Shown here: in pieces, positions 29,545-38,880 of the stretch | How the letters are laid out: each line of letters opens with the position of its first letter | Numbering within the stretch: position 1 is the first letter of the stretch | Source: Candidatus Endonucleibacter bathymodioli | GTDB taxonomy: Bacteria; Pseudomonadota; Gammaproteobacteria; Pseudomonadales; Endozoicomonadaceae | Assembly (NCBI GenBank): GCA_030674915.1 | Contig: JASXSV010000013.1 | Location: forward strand, 35,299 to 99,298 | Length of the DNA stretch: 64,000 nt | Reading direction: 5' to 3' | The notes under the pieces: model-generated | Databases searched by the model: none | Seen by the model: only the letters and a program-made list of their open reading frames with translations | Told to the model about the DNA's origin: nothing | Made by a program: the position numbers and the translations under genes

Positions 29545-30963
29545 TTATTCTTTTTTATCCACTTCATCTATCGGAAAGATTAAGCCTTGCTTATCATGCT
29601 CACCGCCTTTGGTAGACAAGTTAGCAACAAACGGAATAAGGAATAATGTAGGGACTCCCATCAAGGCGCTCAAACTGAAAAACACGGCATAACCATAGCT
29701 ATCGACCAATACTCCAGAAAACCCTGCAATGAACTTCGGAAACAATGCCATCATGGAGCTAAAAAGTGCATACTGAGTTGCAGAGTAGGCAACATTAGTC
29801 AGCTGCGACAAATAAGCTACAAAAGCCGCCGCAGCCATTCCTCCAGCAAGGTTATCTAACGTCACAACAACCGTAAGCCAAAATATATCGTGACCAATGA
29901 TAGCCAACCCCGCAAACAGCACATTTGTGAGGACAACCAGCAAGCCCGAGGTAAATAAAACTCGCATCACACCAAGCCTTATCATTAAACCTCCAGCTAT
30001 AGCCGCACCAACCAGAGTCATAACAACGCCTACTATTTTTGTAATGGTAGCAACCTCCTGCTTAGTGTAACCAAGATCAAAATAAAAAGGGTTTGCCATA
30101 ATACCCATAACAATATCGCTAATACGGTAGGTGCTTATTAGCGCCAAAATCAGAACAGCATGCCAACGGTACCGAGTGATGAAGTCTGCAAATGGAGAAA
30201 AAACGGCTTCATAACTCCATAGGGCAAACCTCCTCAGCGGAACAGGAATGCGAGGTTTTGTCGCAAGCCACTGTTGTGCTTTTATATTCAAGTTAGGCTG
30301 AGACGTAATTTGTGGTTCAGAAATGAGCAACGTTGTAACGATACCAATGCTCATAAAACAAGCCATGGTTAAATAGGCAACCTGCCAAGGAAAAAACTCA
30401 TATACTTTACTGTCGGGTGTACTAAACCACGCAGCGATAGAAAGAACTCCAGCGGTGGCAAGAACCATAGCAAGCCTGTAGCCCACCATGTATGCTGCAG
30501 CAAAGGCAGCCTGCAACTTCCCACCCCCAGATTCAATGCGGTATGCGTCTATAACAATATCTTGTGTTGCTGATGCAAAAGCGACAATTACGGCAAAAAT
30601 AGCCAAATTCCATAAATCAGTCGCCGGGTTGGTTATCGCCATACTTGCCAGTGATAGAGCAATGGCTATTTGCGAAACCAGCAACCATGCGCGGCGCTTG
30701 CCTAATAATGTACTAAGGAGCGGCACAGGCATTCGGTCAACTAGCGGAGACCAAATCCACTTAAAACCGTACGCCAACCCAACCCAACTAAAAAAACCAA
30801 TGGTTGAACGACCAACATCAGCCTCTCTAAGCCAGAATGACAAGCTTGAAAAGACCAGCATGATTGGCAACCCTGCCGAAAAGCCAAGCAAAAAAAGGAT
30901 AAGTACGCGTTTATTACAATACACAGTTAGCATCAAGGAGATCCCATTATTTTTAAATAGCAT
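29545..30963 (-). CDS. ampG: AmpG-family muropeptide permease (copy 1)
   Basis: MFS transporter importing anhydro-muropeptides for cell-wall recycling. The 472 residues show about 12 membrane segments and the AmpG landmarks LGFSAGLPIML, GFKWIWSPLVDRMP, SATQDIVIDAYRIE and a late SATQYALFSSMMALFPKF. The first 10 residues are uncertain; the ATG at 30933 is an alternative. A paralogue with the same landmarks lies 3.2 kb away on the same strand (34207–35598). A specificity difference between the copies cannot be judged here. Confidence 0.88.
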   Translation of the reverse strand: MLFKNNGISLMLTVYCNKRVLILFLLGFSAGLPIMLVFSSLSFWLREADVGRSTIGFFSWVGLAYGFKWIWSPLVDRMPVPLLSTLLGKRRAWLLVSQIAIALSLASMAITNPATDLWNLAIFAVIVAFASATQDIVIDAYRIESGGGKLQAAFAAAYMVGYRLAMVLATAGVLSIAAWFSTPDSKVYEFFPWQVAYLTMACFMSIGIVTTLLISEPQITSQPNLNIKAQQWLATKPRIPVPLRRFALWSYEAVFSPFADFITRYRWHAVLILALISTYRISDIVMGIMANPFYFDLGYTKQEVATITKIVGVVMTLVGAAIAGGLMIRLGVMRVLFTSGLLVVLTNVLFAGLAIIGHDIFWLTVVVTLDNLAGGMAAAAFVAYLSQLTNVAYSATQYALFSSMMALFPKFIAGFSGVLVDSYGYAVFFSLSALMGVPTLFLIPFVANLSTKGGEHDKQGLIFPIDEVDKKE

Positions 30964-31064
30964 TTGTCAATCTCGTATGAATTATAGCCACATCATGCAG
31001 ATGTGCAGAAATATTAATTCTCTTACCCAGCCCTATCATCTGTTTTTTTACCTTACTAGGACGC

Positions 31065-31140
31065 TATATCTTATCCAACACCTTGAAGGTATCAGGCTAT
31101 GGACGCACTCACCCTAATCACCAGTTACTCCCAATATAAT
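31065..31140. repeat. Fragment of the intergenic inverted-repeat family
   Basis: CTATATCTTATCCAACACCTTGAAGG is followed by CGCACTCACCCTAATCACC, resembling the left half of the family. Boundaries are approximate. Confidence 0.45.
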
Positions 31141-31259
31141 AAGCCTTATCACTCTTGCCCGCACTCATACACTCAATAGAGACAGGTATAATCTCAATGA
31201 AAAGATTATTCACCATTTATTTTAGGTTTAGCCATATTTCGCTCATTCTTGATGACAAT

Positions 31260-31280
31260 CATTATCATTATCATTATCAT
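31260..31280. repeat. Hexamer tandem repeat upstream of the 606-residue membrane protein gene
   Basis: Three and a half CATTAT units, ending 40 bp before the ATG at 31320, in a probable promoter/leader position. Confidence 0.8.
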
Positions 31281-31319
31281 CCCCCTCTCGTCTTAATTTA
31301 ACTACCAAGGTATGACTTT

Positions 31320-33140
31320 ATGCTTACAAATTGCATTCTTACTCCACTACTCCTTTTGATGATTGGTTATTCTTCCATATCTTCAGCAGGAGCTATAGAG
31401 CAAACTACAGAGAACCAGAATTATCAGCTAGAGAACGTAGAAGCACAAGACCCTGGAAAAAAGACCGCACAAGGTACAAAAAAAACGGTTAATGACGATA
31501 AAGCGTTAGATCATAACAAAAGGACACGACTTTCCAAATTCGAAATCGCCGGGACCACTCTCGTAATGTCTGCCATGATTATTCGCTTGGTATTGTACAT
31601 ATACGCTCCTGGTGCTTCTACCCTAGAGAGCGCTGTTGCTTATACGGCAATTTTTGGTGGCGTCGTAGGGGGCGCAATGAAAGGCTGCCTAGGCGCTCAG
31701 CGCGTTAGTGAGTTAAAAGAGTGGATTAAGTATTGTTGGGCCGAGTCAAACTCATCAAACTCAGAGTTTTTCAAAAAACTCTTGGGGGCTCGGCATGGAA
31801 AAAAAGAAATAATTAAAAGGTCAGCATTAGCATTCTTTGGCTTGTGGGTTACAGTCTCTTCAGGGTTGGATGGAATGAGAATTATCAAGCAAGCGATGCT
31901 AGATTATGGGACAGTCACTGGTGTTTTTTTAGGGATTCCTGAAATATTTACCATTGCATTTACCGCAGTAGAGGCAGGATATCTTTTCGCCAGAAAACCA
32001 ACATTATCTTCCACTGAAGGAGACGCCAATGGTCTGGGAAAAGTTATAAGCAAGACCACCTCAACTATAGAATCTAAGAATATTGATGTCATACCAAGTC
32101 CTGGTCTCAGCACGGAAAGAGTATCAACTCCTCCATTATCAATCTCCAGCAATAGTGCAGTTACCGTCAGCACTATTGATGACGTCACCATTATAGAAAG
32201 CGAGCTCAAAAAAAACAGTAATAACATGGGTACTGTATATAAAGTCGCAGTGCAAAATAACCAGGGTGAGAAAGGGATTGCTATTTTATTCGCCGCAACT
32301 TCATCTTATTTCTTAATTTCTATAGAACAATTAACCGCACTATACAACCATGACCCAGCCAACCTATGGATAAGTCATATAGTGAATATGCTAGGCATGG
32401 GAGGCCACCTTATTGCTAATTTCTTCATGGAATACACCAACCTTTTAGAGGCTATAAGGTGCTTAAAAAGCCAACTCCCACGAGTCACATGCAAAGGTAA
32501 ACGCAAGAAGCTTGAGGGGGTGAGTGTCGAGGAAGGCATTGTTACTATTAGTGGCGAGCTTAATCAAACGTATACGCTTTGTGATTCTGCTAGCGCCAAC
32601 AAGATAATCCAAATCGTCGAAAAATCAGAGTCTGATTTAAAAAAAGAACCCAACAATTATATTAGCAATGTTGGCGTAGTTATTGTTATGGGCGGTTTCG
32701 CTTGGTCAGAAGGGTATTATCAGTGGACTTTGAGTAACATCGTGAAGGATTGTCTAATATCGGTGGCAGAAGTTTGTGCTAATAATGGCGATGTTATGAG
32801 TGCAAACTTAACAGATACCTCTACCGCATGGAACTTAATGCAATCATCTACAGAAGCTTTAATGACTGTAAGTACTGCGACCTTGCGCCTAGCAGAGAGC
32901 TGTCCTCCAGCTGAAAATATTTGTAGTGCCAGCCAGCAAGCATTCTATGAATACGCTAGAATCTCAGCCACTGGTAACCAAATATTCACCTGGACCACAG
33001 CATTAAAGGCCTTCATTTTTATACAGGAGATGAATACTGTTAAACACTTTATAAGAAGAACTAAAGCTACCCTGATCGAACCATTCAAAAGGTTATGGCA
33101 TTTATGTCGCCATGAATCCTATAATATGGCGACAGACTAA
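31320..33140 (+). CDS. Unknown multi-pass membrane protein with signal peptide
   Basis: 606 residues with no recognised family. A signal peptide is visible (about 5–24), then a charged spacer. Hydrophobic segments appear near 76–98, 102–120, 163–180, 196–218, 320–340, 350–375, 448–470 and 556–572. A long hydrophilic, Ser/Thr-rich loop lies around 220–310. Several Cys residues in the C-terminal third (CLISVAEVC, CPPAENIC) could form disulfides. AAGG is 9 nt before the ATG. It is placed between the two AmpG genes with a small unknown gene, and may act at the envelope, which is inference only. Confidence 0.7.
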   Translation: MLTNCILTPLLLLMIGYSSISSAGAIEQTTENQNYQLENVEAQDPGKKTAQGTKKTVNDDKALDHNKRTRLSKFEIAGTTLVMSAMIIRLVLYIYAPGASTLESAVAYTAIFGGVVGGAMKGCLGAQRVSELKEWIKYCWAESNSSNSEFFKKLLGARHGKKEIIKRSALAFFGLWVTVSSGLDGMRIIKQAMLDYGTVTGVFLGIPEIFTIAFTAVEAGYLFARKPTLSSTEGDANGLGKVISKTTSTIESKNIDVIPSPGLSTERVSTPPLSISSNSAVTVSTIDDVTIIESELKKNSNNMGTVYKVAVQNNQGEKGIAILFAATSSYFLISIEQLTALYNHDPANLWISHIVNMLGMGGHLIANFFMEYTNLLEAIRCLKSQLPRVTCKGKRKKLEGVSVEEGIVTISGELNQTYTLCDSASANKIIQIVEKSESDLKKEPNNYISNVGVVIVMGGFAWSEGYYQWTLSNIVKDCLISVAEVCANNGDVMSANLTDTSTAWNLMQSSTEALMTVSTATLRLAESCPPAENICSASQQAFYEYARISATGNQIFTWTTALKAFIFIQEMNTVKHFIRRTKATLIEPFKRLWHLCRHESYNMATD

Positions 33141-33382
33141 CTTTCTTTTAAGGCAGAGTTACCAATATTATCTTTGTTCATTATGTGTAGCCCAACTATG
33201 AAGCAACGTATGCTATCGGACTTGAATATATTGGGGAGGGTGCTTGTTTTATTGCAGTACCTATGTCTCCCATTACTACTAGCATATATCTATTCTTTAA
33301 ATGAGCAAGCCCCCCCGCAACCTACTACTTGCAGGCTTACGGGACTACGCTTGCTTATGGCTTACACTAACTGTGCAGGTTA

Positions 33383-33910
33383 CTATTTACTTGAATACAT
33401 CACCTTGGCCCCCTTATCTAATAACTCCTGCGCCTCCGGATGGACTCCATCAATCAAGTGCCTTTTTAATATTTCTGGATCACCTTGATAATCTCCATCA
33501 TCACTCCACTTCGCCAATGTATCGTCTGCATCTGGGTGTGTCCCTTCTAAAAGGTTGCTGTCGGGTTTTATCTCAGTTGATGTTTCCACCTCACGCTGCC
33601 TGCTCTGTTTGCTAACTGCTCTGTATGCTTGAGATGCATCTGAAGCCGCCATAAATAACCACGGAACAATGCCAACGCAGGCCATAAAAACATGGGTTGC
33701 AACATGGTGGCTTTTAACACGGCTGACCCACTCTTTATAAGCTTTAGGTATGAGCCTTACTGGCTCTGTCCATCCCTTGATTTTACGCCCAAAAGCACTA
33801 AATTTCGCGAGAAGTCGGTTTTGGATTTTCTTTGGTGAAAAATCTTCTTTCCTAAAGATGGAAACCGAAGATTGCATTTGTTGAGTTTGATCTCTATTCA
33901 TTGGATTCAT
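33383..33910 (-). CDS. Unknown protein, 175 residues
   Basis: No family recognised. The basic N-terminal half (about 20–65) is followed by one hydrophobic segment (HVFMACVGIVPWLFMAA, about 72–88) and an acidic tail. The tail has a repeated short motif (EGTHPDADDTL and DGVHPEAQELL). The ATG has AAGGAG 10 nt upstream, so translation is credible. It is convergent with the 606-residue membrane protein gene, 242 bp away. Confidence 0.6.
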   Translation of the reverse strand: MNPMNRDQTQQMQSSVSIFRKEDFSPKKIQNRLLAKFSAFGRKIKGWTEPVRLIPKAYKEWVSRVKSHHVATHVFMACVGIVPWLFMAASDASQAYRAVSKQSRQREVETSTEIKPDSNLLEGTHPDADDTLAKWSDDGDYQGDPEILKRHLIDGVHPEAQELLDKGAKVMYSSK

Positions 33911-34009
33911 AAGTAACTACTCCTTGTTTGTTATTATTCCGTCTATGGAACAGATTATCTCTCCTAAAGCCTTAAGAGTCACTAACAATGCTGTTGGTAA
34001 TACTAACGA

Positions 34010-34083
34010 ACATACTCCTCTCCTTTGGAGTAGGTAGCTGGGGTGAGTGAGAGCAGCCAACAACCTTACACCTAAATCTATAC
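34010..34083. repeat. Intergenic inverted-repeat element, partly deleted
   Basis: GGAGTAGGTAGCTGGGGTGAG, TGAGAGCAGCCAACAACC and TTACACCTAAATC match the right half; the left end (CATACTCCTCTCCTTTGGAG) is shortened. Confidence 0.65.
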
Positions 34084-34091
34084 ACAAAGCT

Positions 34092-34203
34092 GTAAAGGAC
34101 ATAAGGAGACAAAGGAGAAAGACCTCATAAGTTCACATTACGACGTTATTGGAAGGGTTGCGAGCACAGCCAAGACCCAGCATTTTAAAAGGTAACTGCT
34201 GTA
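34092..34203. repeat. Intergenic inverted-repeat element, divergent
   Basis: A second, degenerate copy directly adjoining the previous one: GAGACAAAGGAGAAAGACC, CATAAGTTCACATTACGACG and TTTTAAAAGGTAACTGCTGTA follow the family order. Confidence 0.55.
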
Positions 34204-34206
34204 TTT

Positions 34207-35598
34207 TTATCCCTTATTTATTGTTTTATAGTCAAAACATTTGGATGCAAGCCATATAAGAATGAGTACTGGACTACCTAATAAAGCCGTCATAATAAAA
34301 AAATCATGATAGCCAATGCTGTCCACCATAACTCCGGAAAAACCGGCAATAAATTTAGGTAACAACAACATCATAGAACTGAATAAAGCATACTGTGTTG
34401 CTGAGTAGTTAATATTCGTCAAACTTGATAACCACGCAATAAATGCTGATGTAGCAATACCACCAGATAGATTATCAGCAGAAATAGTCAACGTTAACCA
34501 AAGAAGATCATGACCTGCATAAGTCATAGCGACAAAAAATAGATTGGTTAGAGAAGATAGCAAGGCACCAATAAAGAGCATGGGCATAATGCCAAATCGC
34601 ATTGTCAACAAACCACCAAACCCTGCACCTACCAGAGTCATAACTACACCATATATTTTAGATATTGCGGCGACCTCCTGCTTAGTAAAGCCTAAATCAA
34701 CGTAAAAAGGATTTGCCATTATACCCAAAACAATATCAGAAATACGATAGGTACTTATCAGGGCTAGAAGAAGCAATGCTTGCCAGCGATAACGGATAAT
34801 AAAATCAGCAAAAGGACATACTATAGAGATATAACACCATCCAACTAGCTTAATGATTGGCGCTGGAAGGTGAGAATCTCCCATCATCCAGGTAACAGCT
34901 CTTTGTTCAAGTGCGGCAGGCTTGGCGTTAACAGGAGGCTCTGTAATAATTAGAGTAGTAATTATTCCTACCCCCATTAATACCGCCATACAAAGGTAAG
35001 CTATCATCCATGCTTGGGACATATAACCTTCAGCGTTGCCGGCGACAAAGCCTGCAATGGCAAGAGTTCCAGCTCCAGCCGTTATCATCGCAATGCGATA
35101 GCCTATCATATAGGTTGCAGCCAGAGCGGCCTGAAGTTCTATTTCTGCAGCATCGATACGGTAGGCGTCAATAACAATATCCTGGGTTGCAGAACAGAAA
35201 GCTACAACAACGGCAAACATGACCATTGCCTCCAGATTGAGAGCTGGGTCAGTAAAAGCCATTCCTACAAGTCCTGCCACAATACCTGCCTGACTAACAA
35301 TCAACCACGACCGTCGTCTACCTAACAAAGGTTTCAGATAAGGTATAGATAGTTTATCTATCAGAGGTGACCAAATCCACTTGACACTATATGCAAGACC
35401 TATCCAGCTAAAAAAACCAATGGTTGCTCTACTTATTTCTGCTTCTCTTAACCAGAAAGATAGGCTTGAAAACAATAGCATTAAGGGCAAACCTGCAGAG
35501 AAGCCAAGGAAAAGTAAAGTAATGGCTTTAGGGTGCCGATAGATTTGCGCAGACTGCCACCAAGTGACGGTTTGCTTTATAGGCATAAGCATGGGCAT
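34207..35598 (-). CDS. ampG: AmpG-family muropeptide permease (copy 2)
   Basis: Second AmpG-like MFS permease, 463 residues, with LGFSAGLPLML, SVKWIWSPLIDKLSIP, SATQDIVIDAYRID and SATQYALFSSMMLLLPKF. It is close to copy 1 along its whole length, so the two are probably paralogues from a local duplication, with accessory genes inserted or retained between them. The two genes 3' of atl/ybaM on the same strand continue in this direction, spaced 31 bp from the YbaM-like gene. Confidence 0.88.
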   Translation of the reverse strand: MPMLMPIKQTVTWWQSAQIYRHPKAITLLFLGFSAGLPLMLLFSSLSFWLREAEISRATIGFFSWIGLAYSVKWIWSPLIDKLSIPYLKPLLGRRRSWLIVSQAGIVAGLVGMAFTDPALNLEAMVMFAVVVAFCSATQDIVIDAYRIDAAEIELQAALAATYMIGYRIAMITAGAGTLAIAGFVAGNAEGYMSQAWMIAYLCMAVLMGVGIITTLIITEPPVNAKPAALEQRAVTWMMGDSHLPAPIIKLVGWCYISIVCPFADFIIRYRWQALLLLALISTYRISDIVLGIMANPFYVDLGFTKQEVAAISKIYGVVMTLVGAGFGGLLTMRFGIMPMLFIGALLSSLTNLFFVAMTYAGHDLLWLTLTISADNLSGGIATSAFIAWLSSLTNINYSATQYALFSSMMLLLPKFIAGFSGVMVDSIGYHDFFIMTALLGSPVLILIWLASKCFDYKTINKG

Positions 35599-35629
35599 AC
35601 AGTTCCTAACATTTAATTAGTCAGTATTG

Positions 35630-35851
35630 CTAGTGTGAGCAATGCAAGCCCGAGGTGTTAGCCAGCTCCAGTGTGATTTTATTGCGCCATTTTTCTCTAT
35701 CATGCTCATCAGGCAGTTGACTCAGGGTATCTCGACAAATATAAATCATAGCTTGAAGAATACTGTCTGCTGGATAGCTAAGATTTTCAAGCTGCCTAAT
35801 AATTTCCACAGCCAATGCCATCTCTTCTGGTGCATTGTCCATAATTATCAT
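35630..35851 (-). CDS. Small YbaM-like (DUF2496) protein
   Basis: 73 residues beginning MIIMDNAPEEMALAVEIIRQLE, resembling E. coli YbaM (MSLENAPDDVKLAVDLI…). Function unknown. It overlaps the upstream alkyltransferase-like gene by 4 nt (ATGA), so the two are translationally coupled. The C-terminal part is longer than in YbaM, so the assignment is tentative. Confidence 0.6.
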   Translation of the reverse strand: MIIMDNAPEEMALAVEIIRQLENLSYPADSILQAMIYICRDTLSQLPDEHDREKWRNKITLELANTSGLHCSH

Positions 35852-36186
35852 TCCCCATTCCAGCAGTATGTTTTAAGGTTTATTTTTTCTGAAACCAATA
35901 TTATGCCCTCCTTTTCCAAACGCATCTTTTGTTTTTGATGCCTTGGGGTGTTTTTCGGAAATGAAATTTTGCCTTTATGGTTGACAACTCTATGCCAAGG
36001 TAAGCCAGTACCTGCTGGCAACTGCTTTAATATATTGCCGACAGTGCGGGCAGCTTTTGGGGCATCCGCCATTTCCGCAAGCTGCCCATAAGTAATAATT
36101 TTACCTTCGGGAATTTGACTAAGAATGTACCATACTCGTTTGGGATCAACCATGGCAGATAAACCAGAGCTCCAGTCAGTAAACAA
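35848..36186 (-). CDS. Alkyltransferase-like protein (Atl, YbaZ-type)
   Basis: Member of the MGMT DNA-binding-domain family that flags O6-alkylguanine for nucleotide excision repair rather than repairing it. The 112 residues include the winged-helix motif ITYGQLAEMADAPKAARTVG and the active-site region PWHRVVN. The usual nucleophilic Cys of PCHRV is replaced by Trp, the hallmark of Atl proteins. The first 11 residues may not be translated (ATG at MVDPKR is an alternative). Confidence 0.88.
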   Translation of the reverse strand: MFTDWSSGLSAMVDPKRVWYILSQIPEGKIITYGQLAEMADAPKAARTVGNILKQLPAGTGLPWHRVVNHKGKISFPKNTPRHQKQKMRLEKEGIILVSEKINLKTYCWNGE

Positions 36187-36293
36187 GTGCTATTTTTACA
36201 CCAGTTACATTTAAAAACTTATGGGACTAACTACGTTTTCTTGGTCTGAGACCGTGGGTTTCACAATCAAGAAGGATTACGCTCTTTGTCACC

Positions 36294-36419
36294 TATACCG
36301 ATTACCATTGAAGGCGCGTGATTGCTTACTGATTAACTCACACCCTTACCCAGCTGCTACTCATAGGAACATAGGACTTCACTCGTCTGCCTCCTACTCA
36401 GCCCATGCTAACGGGTGTA
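36294..36419. repeat. Intergenic inverted-repeat element, long form
   Basis: TATACCGATTACCATTGAAGG, then CTCACACCCTTACCCAGCTG, GCTACTCATAGGAACATAGG and CTGCCTCCTACTCAGCCCATG, ending AACGGGTGTA. About 126 bp, in reverse orientation relative to the 7.6-kb copy. Confidence 0.8.
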
Positions 36420-36729
36420 AGTCTTTCATAGCACGTGTCGATAATAACATTCCTAGGTATTAGTGCCCACCACCTAATTTATCTGACGGTTATGCGCCTC
36501 CCATCTTACTTTTTTATTTTCAATTTTACGAAAACTACCCTATAGGTGATATACTTAGAAATGTATATTGCACCTTGCAGGCCCTTACCTGTACTGGGTT
36601 GATGTCATTATTCCTAGTTTCAAGTCACGTATTCGGTATCAATATATTCCCTCATTACATATGGTCACTCTTACTTGTGCTACTGCAGTCGTACGATAAT
36701 GTAAATTACAGCCATTATCCTTGGCTTAT

Positions 36730-36840
36730 TATACCCATTCACCTTGAAGGTGTAATATTGCTACCCCCCATCACCTACTACTCACAGACTTATGATAATT
36801 CTCTCTTATATCTACCACACCGTCAAAAGTAACGAGTATA
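36730..36840. repeat. Intergenic inverted-repeat element, long form
   Basis: TATACCCATTCACCTTGAAGG at the left and CACACCGTCAAAAGTAACGAG plus TATA at the right; the interior has ATCACCTACTACTCACAGAC. It makes up part of the 969-bp gap between atl and the Nudix gene. I see no gene in that gap. Confidence 0.8.
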
Positions 36841-37045
36841 TAATTTTCGTCACCTCACCTTGTTTACACCCCTTTCCTTTAGGGCAAAAATCTGGCATCG
36901 TTGCTCATAGGTCAATTGCTGGTAATATCCCGTCATCTCTTCATCTCTTCATCTCTTGCCAGAGAAAAGAGTGGGATCTTACCTTAGCAAATACTTTCTT
37001 CTACCTGGCTATACACATTATCCTTTAGAGTGCATGGGTTCTGGC

Positions 37046-37119
37046 TACCCATCCATCTACTACTGCTCGTGAATTCACGGAGATTCGCTCGTGCACATCA
37101 TCAATAGTAACGGATATAG
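37046..37119. repeat. Partial intergenic inverted-repeat element (right part)
   Basis: CGTGAATTCACGGAGATTCGC and CATCAATAGTAACGGATATA match the right half of the copy at 40463–40592. It lies 37 bp before the Nudix gene. Confidence 0.6.
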
Positions 37120-37155
37120 ATAATGCTGTTCATATTTGAATCCGCAGGATAATAA

Positions 37156-37644
37156 ATGCAATCACTACAGGACATTAATTGGAACTCTTGGCACACCAAA
37201 TATTCTGCAACGCTAACTTTTATAGTGAAAAATGACCTGATCTTGTTGATTCGCAAAAAACGCGGCGTGGGAGCCGGCAAAATTAGTGGGCCTGGCGGCA
37301 AGCTTGAACTGGGAGAAACTCTACTGGAGTGCGCCATCCGAGAAGTACAGGAAGAGCTTTGCATCACACCGATAGATCCCGAATTTATCGGGGACAACTT
37401 ATTTCAGTTTACCAATGGTAACTCCCTTCACGTACATACCTACCTGGCATATGATTTTGACGGTATACCGACAGAAACCGATGAGGCTAACCCCCTATGG
37501 TTCTCTCTGATAACTATTCCATACCATGAGATGTGGGAAGACGACAAAGTATGGCTGCCAGAATTATTGAAGGCCCAGAAATTCCGCGGACTCTACCTTT
37601 TTGATGGTGATAGCATGTTAGATTATCAACTGGAATTACGTTAA
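37156..37644 (+). CDS. Nudix hydrolase, MTH1-like (8-oxo-dGTPase type)
   Basis: Nudix enzymes hydrolyse nucleoside diphosphates linked to other groups; the MTH1 type removes oxidised purine dNTPs. The 162 residues contain the Nudix box GGKLELGETLLECAIREVQE (Gly of the final G-U replaced by Cys). Around it, KKRGVGAGK, DEANPLWF, IPYHEMWEDD, LPELLKAQKF and a C-terminal LDYQLE closely follow human MTH1, including the WPDD-like segment. The start has AGGA 6 nt upstream. I cannot tell whether the substrate is 8-oxo-dGTP or another oxidised nucleotide. Confidence 0.88.
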   Translation: MQSLQDINWNSWHTKYSATLTFIVKNDLILLIRKKRGVGAGKISGPGGKLELGETLLECAIREVQEELCITPIDPEFIGDNLFQFTNGNSLHVHTYLAYDFDGIPTETDEANPLWFSLITIPYHEMWEDDKVWLPELLKAQKFRGLYLFDGDSMLDYQLELR

Positions 37645-37777
37645 TTTTTGTAAATGTTAATTATGCCTAAGCGAAGTATGGATCAGAAGCATTGATGGCG
37701 CTCCAGGAAGTTAGACTTACCAATCGTTTTTCATGTTTTTCTCCTATGCCTAACAGCTTAAGAAGATGGTGGAAATC

Positions 37778-37904
37778 TATACCTCTTCCCCTTGAGAGTG
37801 AGAAATTATGAACTACTTTAGCTCCCACCAATCACCTCCTACTCACAGGATTGTGGGCTTTAGCTAGTTATCGTTTACTTACAACCTAACTGGAAACGGG
37901 TATA
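37778..37904. repeat. Intergenic inverted-repeat element, long form
   Basis: TATACCTCTTCCCCTTGAGAG at the left and CCTAACTGGAAACGGGTATA at the right, with CACCAATCACCTCCTACTCAC and GGATTGTGGGCTTTAGCTAG inside. It lies in the gap before the FabG-like gene. Confidence 0.8.
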
Positions 37905-38011
37905 GTTAACCTTCCTAAGCTGTATCGTTATTGCTTAGGTTGATAGCTCCGTACTTTGTTTTTTGAAACACACCCTGATTTTAACGAAGATTTTGGCTTT
38001 TAGGACTTGTT

Positions 38012-38773
38012 ATGAACTTATACAACAAAAACATTGTGATTACCGGAGCTGCACAAGGGCTTGGTCAAACTATGGCTATTCACCTTGCTCAACGAGGCGC
38101 AAATTTAGCCCTGATTGATCTAAACAAAGACAAATTGGAGACCACCGTCTCGCTTTGCAATAAAGTGGGGGTCAAGGTTATCGCCACAACTGCTGATGTA
38201 TCAGATGAATCACAAATAGAAAATGCCATTAATAACATCAGTGAAACCCTTGGCCCATTACACGGCCTTATTAATAACGCAGGCATTCTTAAGGATGGTT
38301 TGCTGGTAAAAACCAGCGAAGGGAAAGTTATCGGAAAGCTCTCTCTCGACCAGTGGCAATCTGTAATTAATATAAATCTAACCGGTGTTTTTCTTTGTGG
38401 CAGGGAAATTGCCGCCCATATGATCGAAGCCGACTCAAAAGGCGTCATTATCAATATTGCTAGTATTTCAAGATCCGGCAATTTCGGTCAAAGCAATTAT
38501 GCCGCAGCTAAAGCCGGAGTGGTAGCCTTAACTACTACATGGGCCAAGGAGCTTTCTCGCCACAATATTCGCTGTGCGGCAATTGCTCCTGGCATGATTG
38601 AGACGGAGATGACTGCAGCCATGAAGCCGGAAGCAAAAGCCAAGATTAATGCTGGCATCCCTCTTGGGCACATGGGGCTGCCTGAAGATATTGCCCAAAC
38701 AGCAGCTTTCATTTTTGAAAATGATTATATTAATGGACGTGTTATTGAAGTAGATGGGGGGTTAAGATTATAA
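38012..38773 (+). CDS. Short-chain dehydrogenase/reductase, FabG-like
   Basis: NAD(P)H-dependent reductase of the SDR family, most like 3-oxoacyl-ACP reductase. The 253 residues show the cofactor motif TGAAQGLG, the NNAG motif, catalytic Ser (SISRSG region), YAAAK (Tyr and Lys) and the late PGMIETEM and EVDGGL. AGGA lies 6 nt before ATG. There is no fatty-acid gene nearby, so the specific substrate is uncertain; it may not be the main housekeeping FabG. Confidence 0.85.
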   Translation: MNLYNKNIVITGAAQGLGQTMAIHLAQRGANLALIDLNKDKLETTVSLCNKVGVKVIATTADVSDESQIENAINNISETLGPLHGLINNAGILKDGLLVKTSEGKVIGKLSLDQWQSVININLTGVFLCGREIAAHMIEADSKGVIINIASISRSGNFGQSNYAAAKAGVVALTTTWAKELSRHNIRCAAIAPGMIETEMTAAMKPEAKAKINAGIPLGHMGLPEDIAQTAAFIFENDYINGRVIEVDGGLRL

Positions 38774-38880
38774 ACAATAATAGGTAGTGGGTTAAACCTT
38801 AATTTTGCATAAATATAGACTCCAAACTCAACCCTATTAACCAACAGACCCACAATTCGATGTTAAATACCTTGGCAAGC

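Noticed and set aside
33301..33362. Possible further copy of the intergenic repeat (CCTACTACTTGCAGGCTTACG)
   Set aside because: Only a short interior resemblance and no ends; too weak to list.
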